A stretch of DNA of 64,000 nt from Halichoerus grypus (lineage: Eukaryota > Chordata > Mammalia > Carnivora > Phocidae), in assembly GCF_964656455.1 (NCBI RefSeq), contig NC_135720.1, positions 105,164,696 to 105,228,695 of the forward strand, given 5' to 3'. The translations under genes and the position numbers were made by a program. How positions within the stretch are numbered: the stretch's first letter is position 1; each line of letters starts with the position of its first letter. The notes beneath the pieces are model-generated. The model searched no databases. It saw only the letters and a list, made by a program, of their open reading frames with translations, and had not been told where the DNA came from. This document shows, in pieces, positions 11,026-22,732 of this stretch.

Positions 11026-11617
11026 GAGCCGCCCCCCGTGGGCTTGCCTCGAGGGACCAGAATCCCTGGGGCCTGGGGCCTGACGCCCTCCGGAAGTGCT
11101 ATATCAGGGCCCTGAGGGGCAGAGCAGGAGGTGCGTCAGAACACACTGTCAGTCTTTCAGGGACCCCAGGCCCCAGGAGAAGGTGTGACCCAGGGCTGAG
11201 CCACCAGCTTGAGGCCCCGGTGCGGGAGGGCCGTCCGCACACGTCTCCCTGGTGGACGTGGGTCACTGCGGAGGAAACAGAGCTTTCTCCCTGGTGTCAC
11301 TCTAGGTTGTCAGCACTAAGAGGGCAGGTCCCACAGGGAGCGCATTCAGACCCCGAGGACCAGCCCCAGCCCCGGCCCCTGCGTGGGGCTGCCCCTGACG
11401 TCTGGGACACCTTCGGGACAGGTAGGAAATATGGAGGCAGACGTGGGTGGTTCACGGACGCCCTCACAGGGGAATGTGGGGGAAAGAGAGAACTTTCCTG
11501 GAAGTCTGGGCTGGGAGTGGCCAGGAGGAGGAGACGGAGGGTGAAGGGGCACAGCTAGGTGGCCCTTGTCCTGCCCGGTGGCCCAGCAGAGTCTGAGCGC
11601 CGCACTGGGCTCTAGAG
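11026..11617. other. single-copy DNA, no gene recognised
   Basis: GC-rich with overlapping open frames of 105 and 112 codons on opposite strands and no motif. A purine-rich patch (AGGAGGAGACGGAGG) lies near 11523-11540. Confidence 0.6.
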
Positions 11618-11787
11618 CAGTCACCAGCCCCGTGTGGCTATTTATGTTAGAATTAAGTGACATTAAAATCGAGTTCCCCAGGTGCGTGGGCCATACAGCA
11701 AGCGCTCGAAGACCGCACAGGACTGGTGGCTACCGTGTGGGACAGCGCAGGGTACAGAACATTTCCACGAGCACAGAGAGCTCTAGC
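11618..11787 (+). mobile_element. hAT-type DNA transposon fragment
   Basis: 'CCCGTGTGGCTATTTATGTTAGAATTAA', 'CTGGTGGCTACCGTGTGGGACAGCGCAGG' and 'GAACATTTCC' match a short non-autonomous mammalian hAT element that ends with 'TAGTGGCTACCGTATTGGACAGCGC'. A second copy of the same family lies inverted at 60680-60841. Confidence 0.75.
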
Positions 11788-11799
11788 TTAAGGCGCAGC

Positions 11800-11958
11800 A
11801 CTGCTCTGGAGCCCGGATACTCTGCTACCGCACAGCGTGGGTGGGTCACCGGATCTCTCCGTGCCTCCGTTTCCTCTCTAAATGGAGATAACAATAGTCA
11901 TTGAGAAAATTAAAGGAGTTAAACGCGGGTGAAATATTTGCAGGAGCACCTGCTACAC
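11800..11958 (+). repeat. MIR SINE
   Basis: 'GCCCGGATACTCTGCTACC' leads to 'CCGTGCCTCCGTTTCCTCTCTAAATGGAGATAACAATAG', then 'AAAATTAAAGGAGTTAAA', the MIR core and downstream part in order. Confidence 0.8.
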
Positions 11959-13377
11959 GGAAAGGGCCCGCGAGTCTGCTCACAGGTAGAGAAGGGCACA
12001 GCCTACACCACGGCACGAAACCTAAGACATGTTCACATTGGTGAAGGGTATGCAAAATTCAGATCTGTAGGAAAAAGCCTCTGGCAACACTGTCTCCCAG
12101 CCCCCTGTCACCCTGCCACAGGCAGCCCGCGCCCGCCTTGTTTGCTAGGATGGCATCGGCACCTCCCTTCGGCAGGAGAGGGAAAGGACCTGCTCACAGC
12201 CAGCGAGGCAAGAGAGGAGAACCCCGCTCTCTGATCCCAGGCTCAGAGCTCGCTGCCACCACCCTAGGTGGGGGCCATGACCTCCCCGTTCCTTAAACCT
12301 GCCCCATGCCACCCCGCCTTTGATGATGCATGCCGCTGCCTTATCTATCCCATGCTGTAGGTCCTTCCTCAGGTCTGACCTCAGTCCTGGCAGCTGCGTG
12401 TGACCCCTTATAAGTAAGGCTTCCCCCGTGGAGACACCACAGGGCCTAAGGGGGTGGGGGTGGCGCGAGGGGGAGAGGGCTTTTGTATGATCTATTTCCA
12501 GAAACCACCCTCACTCAGGAAGTCAGTTCATCTTGATGTAGAACCCTACTCCCACCTACCCTGGGTAGAGTTTGGTCCTTCTTGCTGTCCTTGGAAGACA
12601 TGGGCTTCCACAGCTACCCTCACCATTCCTGACTTGTCCCTTGGCAGGGGGGGCGGTTACACAAGGTGGGCTCACTGCCGGCCCACGCAAGAAGGCACAT
12701 CCTAATCCTGGCTATCCAAGGAGGCAAGAGCTCTGGCAAACCCTATAAGGGCTATGCCTCCCATTGAAAATGGGGAACTGTGTCCCAGGGTGAAAAAGGG
12801 CTTTCCCCAAGGCACACGGCCAGGACTGCGTCTCTTGATATTCATTGCAATCCTCTCTCCTGTCTCTCCAGGTCTCTAGGAAGGCACTGGGGGTTTGTAG
12901 CATCTTAGAGGTGGAGGAAAAGCAGGCTGAGTAACTGACCTTTATGACTCCAAAGCAAAAGGTTTCATCTTTCTTGTCTCCTGATGGTCCAACATGGAGT
13001 TTAGGAGATAAGGCAGAAAGAACTTGCTGCCAATAGGAATTGAGAAGCACTGTGGAATTCACTTTTCTGAGGGTATTTAATAAATACATGGGCAAGCAGA
13101 GCTGCCTGGTGCAGTGGTGCAGGTTGTCTACTGTACAAAGGGCAAGGGGGAGGATGAAATTTCTCTGACTCAAACTAACATGCTCAAAAGGCTTATGGGA
13201 AGTTGGTGCTGTGGATTAGCCATCCTCACACCATATTTTGCCTAGGTCTAGCCTGGGAGAGAAGCAGTGGTGTCCTGGGGGCATCCCTACCCTTGCCCCC
13301 AGGCTTGTCTGTTCGGTGCCTCTCCCTCCTGCCCACCCTGATTGCCTCGAGTCTCTTGTGATTGAAATCTCCCTGCT
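11959..13377. other. single-copy DNA, no gene recognised
   Basis: Mixed-composition DNA. The largest open frame is 153 codons (12712-13173, -); it contains several Cys and Leu residues but no recognisable domain, and lacks splice-site context I would trust. Confidence 0.55.
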
Positions 13378-13500
13378 GGTCTCAGAGCTGAACTTCCCGC
13401 CTTTAATTCAATCAGGAATCACAAGCCCTTTTAATTTAGGAAATGAAAGGCTGGCTGCTGAGTGAGCTGCACCTGATTGACGGGGCTGCCAGCATGGCCA
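13378..13500. promoter_or_regulatory. candidate conserved non-coding element
   Basis: An AT-rich island in GC-rich surroundings carries TTTAATTCAATCAGG at 13402-13416 and CTTTTAATTTAGG at 13428-13440, both homeodomain-like words, plus a GAGCTGCACCTG E-box neighbourhood at 13464-13475. The call rests on composition and motif clustering only. Confidence 0.3.
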
Positions 13501-13749
13501 GGCCGGCCTGGGGAGGGGGCACAGACCCATGACCTCAACCAGCCTCTCTGGGGTTAGGACGCTCCCCAGAGGCCTGGGGAACAAAGGAGAACCACCTCTC
13601 TCCTGACCTTCAGCAGAGGAGGGGCCGAGGTTGCATGGTAGGGGGTGGCTGCCACCTGGCCCAGAGAAGCTGTGGAATGTCAAGCTCTCGCTGCAGCCTG
13701 GGGAACTAAGGGTAGACAGGAGGGAGGACTTCCCAACCAACTCATTCTT

Positions 13750-13991
13750 CCCTTAGTCGTTATGTGACTCTGGGTCGATGTTCCAAAGAACCCTAACAAT
13801 ATATCTTTCTTTTCTAAGAAAGAAGAGGTGCCAAAGGAATCAAGCCCAGCTTTTCTTGGGCTTCAGTTTCTCATCTGTATATGGGGATTATCAAGAGACT
13901 CAGCCACAGGGCTGTTTTGAGGATTAAATGAGTTAATGAAAGCTCACTGGCACATAATAACCCCTCATTAAATTAGAGCTAATAATATTAT
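13750..13991 (+). repeat. MIR SINE, nearly full length, with internal insertion
   Basis: 'TCGTTATGTGACTCTGGG' (13758) is separated from 'GGCTTCAGTTTCTCATCTGTATATGGGG' (13859) by roughly 80 extra bases, then 'TTGAGGATTAAATGAGTTAATGAAAGC' and 'TGGCACATAATAA' follow in MIR order. Confidence 0.8.
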
Positions 13992-14059
13992 TCCACTAGA
14001 GGCACACAGAGGTCCCCACCTCTACTCGAAAGTGGCAGAGACTCAGGGGAGAGTGTCCA

Positions 14060-14081
14060 GGGCCCTGGGCCCTGGGCCCTG
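14060..14081. repeat. short tandem repeat (GGGCCCT)3
   Basis: Three head-to-tail copies of a 7-bp unit, each holding the self-complementary hexamer GGGCCC. Confidence 0.9.
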
Positions 14082-14159
14082 TTGCTCCCTTTCCCTCCCA
14101 GGAGATAGCCAAGGGCCGGTCTCCCTAGGATCCAGCCCCTTTTCCCAGGGAGGCAGAAC

Positions 14160-14366
14160 GGGGCAGTGGAAAGTTGCTGGTTTAGGATTAGAATTCTCGC
14201 TGAGTACATTTTGAGCTATGTGACCTTGGGCAAATCACCTCACTGTTCTGAGCCTCAGTTTCCTCCTTCAGAAAGTGGGCTAGTAGCATGTCCCGGCAGG
14301 ATTGTTTGGATGCTGTGTGAAGTGCCGAGGCTGGAGCCTGGCCTGTAGAAGGTGCTCAGAATATGG
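14160..14366 (+). repeat. MIR SINE, nearly full length
   Basis: 'GGGCAGTGGAAAG', 'GAGCTATGTGACCTTGGGCAAATCACC', 'GAGCCTCAGTTTCCTC', 'GAAAGTGGG' and 'GTAGAAGGTGCTCAGAA' occur in the order and spacing of a MIR. Confidence 0.9.
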
Positions 14367-15056
14367 CAGCTTCCTCCTCTAAACTCCAAACAAATGCTCA
14401 GCACAGCCTATCCAAGTGGGAAGCCCTATTTCCCTGTGGTCTGAGGTTGAGCTCTGGGCATCCACTGTGCCGTTCCTATTCAGCCACATTGCACGAACAA
14501 TCTGATGGCCCCAGGCTCCTGCCTGCCTATGGCCAGGGCCTGCCCAGAGGCTCCCATGTGGTCAGCCTCGCCTGCTTCCTGAGCTGCTCCCGCGGAAGGA
14601 ACCACCTAGGGCTGACCCAGATGGCCAGCTTCTCCCTGCATGTGCAGTGCCTGGCACAGAAAAATGCTCAGGAGGCCCCTCCCCAAACTCCCACCTGTCC
14701 TCCCGGTCCAAGCGTACCGGGAAAATGCATACTCTGATAGCATTCTTTGGTTTCTCCATAAGCAATTCCACCCAGCTTCTGTATAAAGTGGGTTTGGAGT
14801 CGAAGATCCTAGTCACAGTGGCCACCCACTGAGCTCCGGGCTTGCTCCCTCCCAGACTCGGGGCTGAGCAATCAGCCCTCCCGCTGCATGGTGAAGTGGG
14901 GATTGAGGCGCACAGCTGAGGAGACAGAAACTCCAGGAGACTGAGTGCATCCTCCCACCTGACCCAGCCATCCCGCCGCAGTGCCGGAATCTAAACCCCA
15001 GCCCCCTCCTGACTTGGCTGGCCAGTTCAGAGAAGTCTCTCGAGTCCACTGGAACA
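14367..15056. other. single-copy DNA, no gene recognised
   Basis: The longest open frame has 124 codons (14363-14737, +) with no motif. Nothing else was seen. Confidence 0.55.
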
Positions 15057-15190
15057 TTTGATCTCACAGCAACCTTGGCGGTATGCCAAGCACCTGACTC
15101 TCATTATTAGCCCATCTTACAGAAGAGGAAGCGGGGGCTCCCAGGTCACGCAGTGTCTCAAAGATGGGGACAGGCTCTGCCCTCAGGCTC
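15057..15190 (-). repeat. MIR SINE fragment
   Basis: 'GATCTCACAGCAACCTTGGCGGTA', 'CTCATTATTAGCCCATCTTACAGAAGAGGAAGC' and 'CAGGTCACGCAGT' are the complement of the MIR 3' half. Confidence 0.75.
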
Positions 15191-15267
15191 GGACTCCAAG
15201 GGGAGCCCCGCTGCCACTGGATTTAAAAACAGTCCCTTACTCCCCAAAGTCGGTGTTCCCACTGGAT

Positions 15268-15640
15268 CATTCTTTCATTCATCCATTTGGCAAATATTTA
15301 CCGGGCACCTATGTTCGAGGTCCTGTGTTGCAGGTTGGTGCTGAGCAAGCCAGACCGTAGCCCCTTCCTGAAGCTTACCATCTCTGCAGCGAGAAAGACT
15401 CCAGAAGATCACGTACACACAAGAAGATAAAAACGGTGATAAGCATTGTTCCCTGGGAGGGGTGAGAGGTCAGGGAACGTCCCCCCCACCCCCAACACTG
15501 AGATCTGAAGGCAGATTAGGAGTTTGCCCTGGGAAGTGGGCCTGAAGGCTGGGAGGAGCCACCTAGGTGAGGAAACAGGTGCCCGAAGGCAGGAACAAGC
15601 CGTACAAAGAAGTCTAGGAAGTACTCAAAGGAAGAGCGGG
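15268..15640 (-). repeat. L2-class LINE 3' end
   Basis: The plus strand begins 'TTCATTCATCCATTTGGCAAATATTTACCGGGCACCTATG' and continues 'CTTCCTGAAGCTTACCATCT' and 'GATAAGCATTG', the complement of an L2 3' UTR running from its terminal repeat inward. Confidence 0.7.
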
Positions 15641-16291
15641 AGGAAAGGGGCCAGAGCTTGCAGAGCCTGATGGGCTGCCTTCATCCTAACAGGGCCTCGA
15701 GGGGTTGTTGCATGCTGGGTTAGTGGAGGGGAGATTGGAGGGAGCTGAGTGGGTGTGGGGACTGCCGTCAGGAGGCCACCTTAGTGGTCCAGGCACAGGG
15801 CTGCCGTGGGGCTGGAGGGGAGGGAGAAGGAGGTAGGTAAGGCTAGCTCTACGCACAGCTCTTCCGGGGCTCCTCTGGCTCTTTCCCAGGGGCTCACTGT
15901 AGCATCCAGTGCTCCGGGTACCCGACCCCCAGGCAGTTAAAACAGCTACTAGCTGTTTAACCACTGGCTTTCTGGGACAAAGTCTTTATTTGTAGCATTT
16001 GTCAATATCCCTGGTGTAACCATTCCCACTACGGGTGATTTCAGTCTACCAACATGAAGTCAATGAATGAGAAGTTGGGAAGAGATGTTTGCAAGTGCCC
16101 AAGCCGGAGCAAGTTGGCTCCGATCCACGACTGGCCTTGGGTCTCAGAATGGCAGTGGCTCTACCGAAATGTTACTTATCTGTGTCTCACCTCTCTGTGC
16201 AAGAGGAAGAGGATGAAGGCTGGATAGGGAGGGCATGTGGGGGAAGGGAGTAATAGCGATGCCACTCCCCACCCCCAGTCTTCCCAGTGAC
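15641..16291. other. single-copy DNA, possibly further L2 remnant at its start
   Basis: Purine-rich DNA up to about 15,840 could be an over-diverged continuation of the L2. 'TTTGTAGCATTTGTCAATATCCCTGG' at 15991 is AT-richer but matched nothing I recognise. Confidence 0.5.
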
Positions 16292-16412
16292 CGTAAGAAA
16301 TTGGTACCATTATTATCCTCACTTCCCAGATGGAGAAACTGAGGCACAGAGAAGTCAAACAGCTTGTCAAAGATACCGCACTGAAGGGCAGAACTGCGAA
16401 CACAGAGCAAGC
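16292..16412 (-). repeat. MIR SINE fragment
   Basis: 'ACCATTATTATCCTCACTTCCCAGATGGAGAAACTGAGGCACAGAGAAGTC' and 'ACCGCACTGAAGGGCAGAA' are the MIR core in reverse orientation. Confidence 0.85.
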
Positions 16413-17339
16413 AGGTCAGCCCTGGGGTGATCCCTGCGTCCTGAATCCTTCTGCCCTGTTCTGCCTGTGAGCTGGCCAAAAGAGAGGGAGGTGAGGGAGA
16501 GTTAGACGGGGACAATGAACAGAGGATGGGCTAGCTGGTAAGAGCTGGAAGGAAGGAGAAAGAAGCTGTCATCCAGGGAGGTTGGGGTGGGGGCCTCCAA
16601 AATTCTCTGGCTGGAACCCTAATTTTCAGGGGAGTGGCTGCTAGAAGTCAAGTTGGGGTAGAAGCGAGTTTTAGAGGGTGATCATGAGCTTACTCCGCGA
16701 ATGCTTGCTGGAGATAAATTAGAATGGACAGAGGTCAGGTGCTGGAACCCCACCCTGCACCTCACCACTCCCCAGTTCTGTGCAGGGTCGGGGTGCCAGA
16801 CCAGAGTCCACGCAGCTGCAACTGTCTCCAGGCTTGCAAGGCAGGCGACTCTGCCCCCTCCCCACCGCCCCGCCCCACGGCTCAGGTAGGACCTGAGCTG
16901 GGGTAGTCAGGTCTGCCCAAGCAGCCCAGGAACAGCTCCAATCCGGGGTCATTGAACTTGGAGCTGGACCGTCTCTTGGGGCCAGCAGGGATTTGAAGAG
17001 GTCAGCGGAGACACAGGGGATGGAGCTCAGGCCCAGGGCGCGCCCTGGGGTGAGCAGGTGAGTGCACGGACCAGACAAGATCTTCTGGAGTTCCGGGGCG
17101 CCTGCCCTTCGCCTGCGTTCTCTGCCCCGCTGGAGCTGGTGGGTCACCAGCGGCTCTGGGCAGTGCAACAGGTTGCTGCTTCCCCATCTCCACATCCACA
17201 CCCTGCTCTGTGCAGAACCCTCTCCCCTCAGCTCACTCCCTCTCTCTTCCCTGCGCTGCTCAGAATGCCATTGCACCTTTGACATTTCCTTTTCAAAGTT
17301 CTTTCCAGCCGTGGGAACCTCCAGTCCTCCCAGTGTTCT
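16413..17339. other. single-copy DNA, no gene recognised
   Basis: A 188-codon open frame (16719-17285, -) and several opposite-strand frames overlap. Residue content (Arg, Pro, Ser, Gly) follows base composition. No motif or splice structure was recognised. Confidence 0.55.
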
Positions 17340-17520
17340 GGAGTTAGTGTCTTCTCTCTAGACCTCAGTTTCCCTATCCACACAATAAAGGTAAGTTCTC
17401 ATTAGACTCTGTAAACCTATGATGCAGTCTGCATATTGTATGTGTCTGGAGTGGGGGAGCACTATCTTTCCAACCTGAGTGCTTGGTGCTAAGCACACAG
17501 CGGGTGCTTTGTGGGTTAGT
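17340..17520 (+). repeat. MIR SINE fragment
   Basis: 'AGACCTCAGTTTCCCTATCCACACAATAAAGG' and, further on, 'GCTTGGTGCTAAGCACACAGCGGGTGCTTT' mark the second half and 3' end of a MIR. Confidence 0.65.
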
Positions 17521-17654
17521 TTGGTGAGCCTGCCTTGCCTAGGAGTTGGGAATGAGGAAGACTTCTAAATGGCAATGGACCTGCGTCTAGTGTTACCTGC
17601 AGGGATGGGTTGGGAGTGGCCGCTCCCCACGGCTCCCTCCCAAGAGCCCCTGGA

Positions 17655-17828
17655 CATCTGCTTAATTATTATTCTCATCATCCCCATTTTACAAACAAAG
17701 AGAGGGAGCCCCAGAGAGCTTACATTGCTTCCCAAGTTTATTCAGCTGGTAGGTAGCAGAGCTGAGATTTAAACCCAGGCAGCCTGGCTCCAGGTCCACA
17801 TCTCTAACCATTGGACCACCTGCTTCTC
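17655..17828 (-). repeat. MIR SINE
   Basis: 'ATCATCCCCATTTTACAAAC', 'CAGCTGGTAGGTAGCAGAGCTGAGATTTAAACCCAGGCAGCCTGGCTCCAGG' and 'CTAACCATTGGACCACC' are the complement of a MIR, up to its tRNA-derived head. Confidence 0.92.
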
Positions 17829-18645
17829 CTTGTAATTGAGTATAGTGGTCTCCGGAGTTGAAAGGGTTCAGGAAGAAATTACTAGAAATTAAGTTATATT
17901 TATTTGATCTCATCCTTTAAAATTTCTGTTTTTTTTTTTTTTAGTGAATGTGTATTTTACTTGCAGTACATGTATATAATTTTAAAAGGTCTCTATTGAG
18001 TATGACTTACATACCACAAATTCACCTCTTTTAAATGTACAATTCAGTGACTTTTAGTAAACAAATGTAGTTGTGCAATCATCACCGTAATCCAATTTCA
18101 GACCATTTCCATCACCTTCCTGCTCATCTGTAGTCAATTCCCAGGCTGCCTTTACTCTACTTTCTGTCTTTACAGATTTACGTGTCCTGGACATTTCATA
18201 CACATGGACTCAATACAACGTGTGGTAGTTTGTGTCTAGTTTGCTCAACTTGGCATGACGTTTCTGAGATTCATGTTTTAATACATATCAGTATTTCATT
18301 CCTTCAGAATAGTATTCACGCTTCAGAATAGTATTCTGTTGTGTGAATACACTACATTTCATCCATCCATTCACCAGCATTTCATCATTTGAATGGTTTC
18401 TGCTTTTTGGCTGTTATGAATAAAACTGCTATAAACATTCGTGGGTTTTGTTCGGACAGAAGTTTTCGTTTCTCTTGGGTATATACCTAGGAGAATTGCT
18501 GCATCATCTGGCAGATTTACGTTTGACTTTTTAAGAGACTGCCAAAATGTTTTCCAAAGTGGTTGCATCATTTTACATTCCTGCCAACAATGTATGAGGG
18601 TTCCAATTTCTCCGCATCTTCGTCGACACTTGTTACTGTCTTTTT

Positions 18646-18805
18646 TTTTTTTTTAAGATTTTGTTTACTTGAGAGAGCACAAACAGAAGGGAGAGGAAGA
18701 AGCAGGCTCACCACTGAGCAGGGAGCCCGATGTGGGGCTCGATCCCAGGACCGTGGGATCATGACCTGAGCAGACGCTTAACAGACTGAGCCACCCAGGC
18801 ACCCC
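18646..18805 (-). mobile_element. CAN-SINE nested in LINE-1
   Basis: Poly-T start, GA-rich linker and the complement of the tRNA-like head end at GGCACCCC. Target duplications TGTTACTGTCTTTTT (18631-18645) and TGTTATTGTCTTTTT (18806-18820) differ by one base. The host LINE-1 sequence resumes immediately after. Confidence 0.95.
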
Positions 18806-21242
18806 TGTTATTGTCTTTTTGATTGTAGCCATCCTAATGGGTCTGAGGTGGTATCTCATTGTGGTTTTAATTTACATTTCTCTAATAACCAATGATGTTA
18901 ATCATCTAAGTGCTCTCATTTGTTGGCATAAAGTAGTTCATAGTATTCCTTTATCATCTTTTAATTTCAGTGAGGTTGGCAGTGATATTCCCTCTTTCAT
19001 TTTGATTTTAGTAATTCGTATTTTTTTCTCTTGGTATGTCTATTTAAATGCTTGTCAATTTTGTTAATCTTTACATTTTAGTTTCATTGCTTTTTTTTTT
19101 TTCCCCTTATTGTTCTGGTTTCTGTTTCATTGATTTCTACTCTAATCTTTATTATTTCCTTATTTTTTATTGCTTTGGGTTTAGTTTGCTCTTCTTTTTC
19201 TAATTTCTCACTTGGACATTTAGGTTTTTGATTTGGCATGTTCTTTTTCTAATGCAAGTTTTTAAAGCTATAAATTTTCTGCTAAGTACCGTTTTAATGG
19301 CATTCTATAAATTTTGCTATGTTGTGTGTGGTCATTCAATTCAAATACTTTTACCTTTGCCTTGTGATTTCTTTTTGACCTACAAGTTATTTAGAAATGG
19401 GTTGTTTAATTCTTAAATATTTGGTGATTTCCCAAATTTTCCTCTGTTGTTGATTTCGAATTTAATTCTGTTGTGTTAGGAGAACATTATTTGTATGATT
19501 TTAATCCTTTTCAGTTTATTGAGACTTCTTTTATAATCTAGCATATGGTCTATCCTGGCGAATATTTTCAGTGCAGTTGAAAAGAATGTGTATTCCTGCT
19601 ATTGTTGGGTGGGATGTTCTATACATGGTAGATTAAATTGTTTGATAGTGTTGTTCAAATCTCAGATATCCTTGCTGATTTCCTGTCTGGTTGTTCTATA
19701 CATTATTGAAATTGGAGTGTTCAAACCTCCAACTCTTATTGGTGAATTTTCTATTTCTCTCTTCCATTCTGCCAGTTTTTGTTTTGTATATTTTGGGGCT
19801 CTGTTGTTAGGTGCATATGTGTTCATTACTTTATCATTCTGATGGATTGACCGTTTTATCATTATAAACTGTCTCTGTCTCTAGTATCATTTTTTGTCTT
19901 CAAGTCTGTTTTACCTGACATTCTATTTCTCTTATGGTTATTGTTTTCATGGCATATATTTTTCCATTCTTTTGCTTTCAACCTATTTGTGTCTTTAGAT
20001 CAGAAATGTTTCTGGTAGGCAGCATATAATTGGATCTTGTTTTATTAATCCAGTCTGATAATGTTTACATCATCACATTTAACCTGAATGTTTTATTTAC
20101 ATTTAGTGTAATTATTGATATAGTTTATCACTGCAATTTTGCTATTTTTCCTATATGTTTCATGTTATTTTTTTTTGTTTTCTGTTTTTCCTTTACTGCC
20201 TTCTTTTGTGTTAAATACAGATTTTTTCTTATGTACCTTTTATTTCCTTTGTTGTCATTCCTTTATTATATTTTTGAGTTATTATCTTAATTGTTGTTCT
20301 AGGGATTATAGTATGTAATTTATCACAGTCTACTTCAGATTAATACTAATTCAGTTCTATAAATTATCAAGACTTTGCTCCATGTAATTTCATTTCTTTC
20401 CTCACCCTTTGTGCTAATATTGTCATGTATATTATATCCATGTATGTTATAAATCCAATAATAGTATTATAATTATTGCTTTATACTATCTTCTGTCTTT
20501 TTAAAATTTTAAGAGAAGAAAGGAGAAAAAACATATTTAGAGAATCTCTTATATCAACCCACATATTTATCATTTCTGGTGTTCTTCATTTTCTGCTGTG
20601 GATTCAAGTTACCATCTGGTGTCCTTTCTTTGCTCCAATATATCTCTGTTCCCTCCCTCTCTTTGTACTATTATGTATTAGTTATATATAATTTTTTTGT
20701 ATGTATAAGCCCAACAATACAGCTTTATAATTATTATTTTATGCAATTGTCTTTTAAATCAGTTAAAAGAAGAAAATAGAAAAATATATTTGTAGTATCA
20801 TTTATATTTATCTACACAGTTACCTTTTTTGGTGCTCTTTACTTCTTCATATGGGTTCGAGTTACTGTCTAGTATCATTTCCTTTCACCCTGAAGGACTT
20901 CTTTTCATATTTTTTATGAGGCATGCTTGTTAGCAACAAGTTCTCACTCTTTATCTGGGAGTGTCTTCAGTTCACCTTCATTTCTGAAGCATACTTTTAT
21001 TGGGTAAAGATTTCTAGTTTGACTTTTTTGTTTTCTTTCAGCATTTTGATTATGCCACCCCACTCTTTCTGGCCTCCATTGTTTCTGATGTGAAATCAGC
21101 TGTTAATTTTATTGTGCTTCCCTTATATGATGCATCACTTTTCTCCTGCTACTTTCAAGATTTTCTTTGTCTCTGTCTTTCAACAGTTTTACTATAATGT
21201 CTATGGATATTTTTCTGTTTCTCCTATCTGGACTTTATTTGT

Positions 21243-21450
21243 TTTTGTTTTTGTTTTTTTTTTAAGATTTAAAAAATTTTTTTATTAGAAAGAGAGAGAG
21301 TACAAGCAGGGGGAGCGGCAGGCAGAGGGAGAGGGAGAAGCAGGCTCCCCGCTGAGCAGGGAACCCAATGTGGGGCTCAATCCCAGGACCCCGGGATCAT
21401 GACCTGAGCCGAAGGCAGACACTTAACTGTCTGAGCCACCCAGGCACCCC
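21243..21450 (-). mobile_element. CAN-SINE nested in LINE-1
   Basis: The complete element has a perfect 15-bp duplication, CTGGACTTTATTTGT, at 21228-21242 and 21450-21464. Its A-tail region contains a mixed T/A stretch (21243-21290). Confidence 0.95.
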
Positions 21451-21805
21451 TGGACTTTATTTGTATGTGTAAATCTTTTTCATCAAATTTGGAAACTTTT
21501 GGACCATTGTATCTTCAAATATATTTTTCTGGCTCTTTCTTTCTTCTTTTTTTAGAAATCCTATTAAGTGTATATTGATATGTTTGATGATATTCTACAG
21601 GTATTTGAAACTCTGTTCATTTTTTCATCATTCTTTCTTTTCTTTTTGTTCTTTAGATTGGATAATCTCAATTGATCTATCTTCAAGTTTGCTGATTCTT
21701 TATTCTTCCAGCTCAAAGATGCTGTTGAACCCTTCTAGTGAATTATTCATTTCAGTTATTGTACTTTTCAACTACAGAATTTCCATTTGGTTCTTTAAAA
21801 ATAGT

Positions 21806-21885
21806 ATTTTATATATATATATGTATATATATATAAATCATATATATCATACATATTTTTATATATATCATATGATATATATATA
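21806..21885. repeat. AT-rich (TA)n low-complexity tract
   Basis: Alternating TA stretches interrupted by CATA words sit where the LINE-1 would carry a short ORF1-adjacent segment. The tract is prone to strand separation and length change. Confidence 0.9.
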
Positions 21886-22732
21886 GTTTCTATCTCTACT
21901 GATATTCCCTATATGATGAGTCTTTCATTAATTCTTTTATACATGGTTTTCTTAAGTTTTTTGAAGACATTTAAAATAGCTTCTTTGAAGTCTTTGTTTG
22001 CTAAGTGCAACACGTGGACCACCTCAGAGGCAGTTTCTACTGACTGCTTTTTCCCCCTCTGAATGGATCACACCTTCCTGTTTCTTTGAATGTCTTGTAA
22101 TTTTTGGTTGAAAACTGGACATTTTTGATAATACATTGTGGCAACTCTGAATTCTGATTCGCCATGACAAACACCAGGGTTGTTGTTCCTGAGTTTGCTG
22201 TTTGTTTGTTTAGTGACTTGTCTAGACTAATTCTACGGAGTCTGTCTTCCTCACAGTGTGAGGCTGCTGGTGTCTCTGCTCAGTTTATTTCTTAAAATCC
22301 TCTTTTTATTTTTAAGCCTGATGTCCTAGAAATTGCCCTGGATCAGCATAGCTTAGTGTTATGCCAATGACAGAAAGTGTGCTTAAATACCTTGATCCAG
22401 TTAGGCTTCTATCCTCTGCCAATGCATCTGTGTGTGGGTTGGGAAACACATTCAAGATTCAGGCAGTTTACAAATCTGTCCCAACTTTTACTTTCTATGT
22501 GCTTAGCCAGGGATCAGTAGATAGCTAAGGGCCTCTCTGGCTGCCTCTTAGTGTGCACACAGCCTTCCACACCCCCAGGGATATGTGGGAGCTTATCAAG
22601 ACTCACTATGGCTTTCTTGTTCCTGGATATCCCTTTTAAATGTTTTGCTGTTCCCTTGATTTGTGACTTGCTCCAAATCATATTATAGCTCAGGCTAAGG
22701 CTGCGATGTTGGCCTCAGTGTACAGAATTTTA

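Larger units (their letters stand above)
17925..22732 (-). mobile_element. LINE-1 (L1M class), 4.8 kb, internally deleted, host to three SINEs
   Basis: On the minus strand the element starts in a 5' region near 22,700 and ends at an oligo-T stretch (poly-A tail) near 17,930. The 3' UTR lies at about 17985-18330 ('TCTATTGAGTATGACTTACATACC') and the ORF2 C-terminal part at 18330-18905, with the complement of 'CCAAACTGTTTTCCAAAG..GCACCATTTTACATTCC' clearly readable. At about 18,905 the match jumps to the ORF2 N-terminal half, whose complement continues to about 20,200. About 2 kb including the RT core is therefore missing. From there to 22,700 it follows ORF1 and 5' sequence. Open frames are at most 103 codons, so the element is dead. 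Confidence 0.9.
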
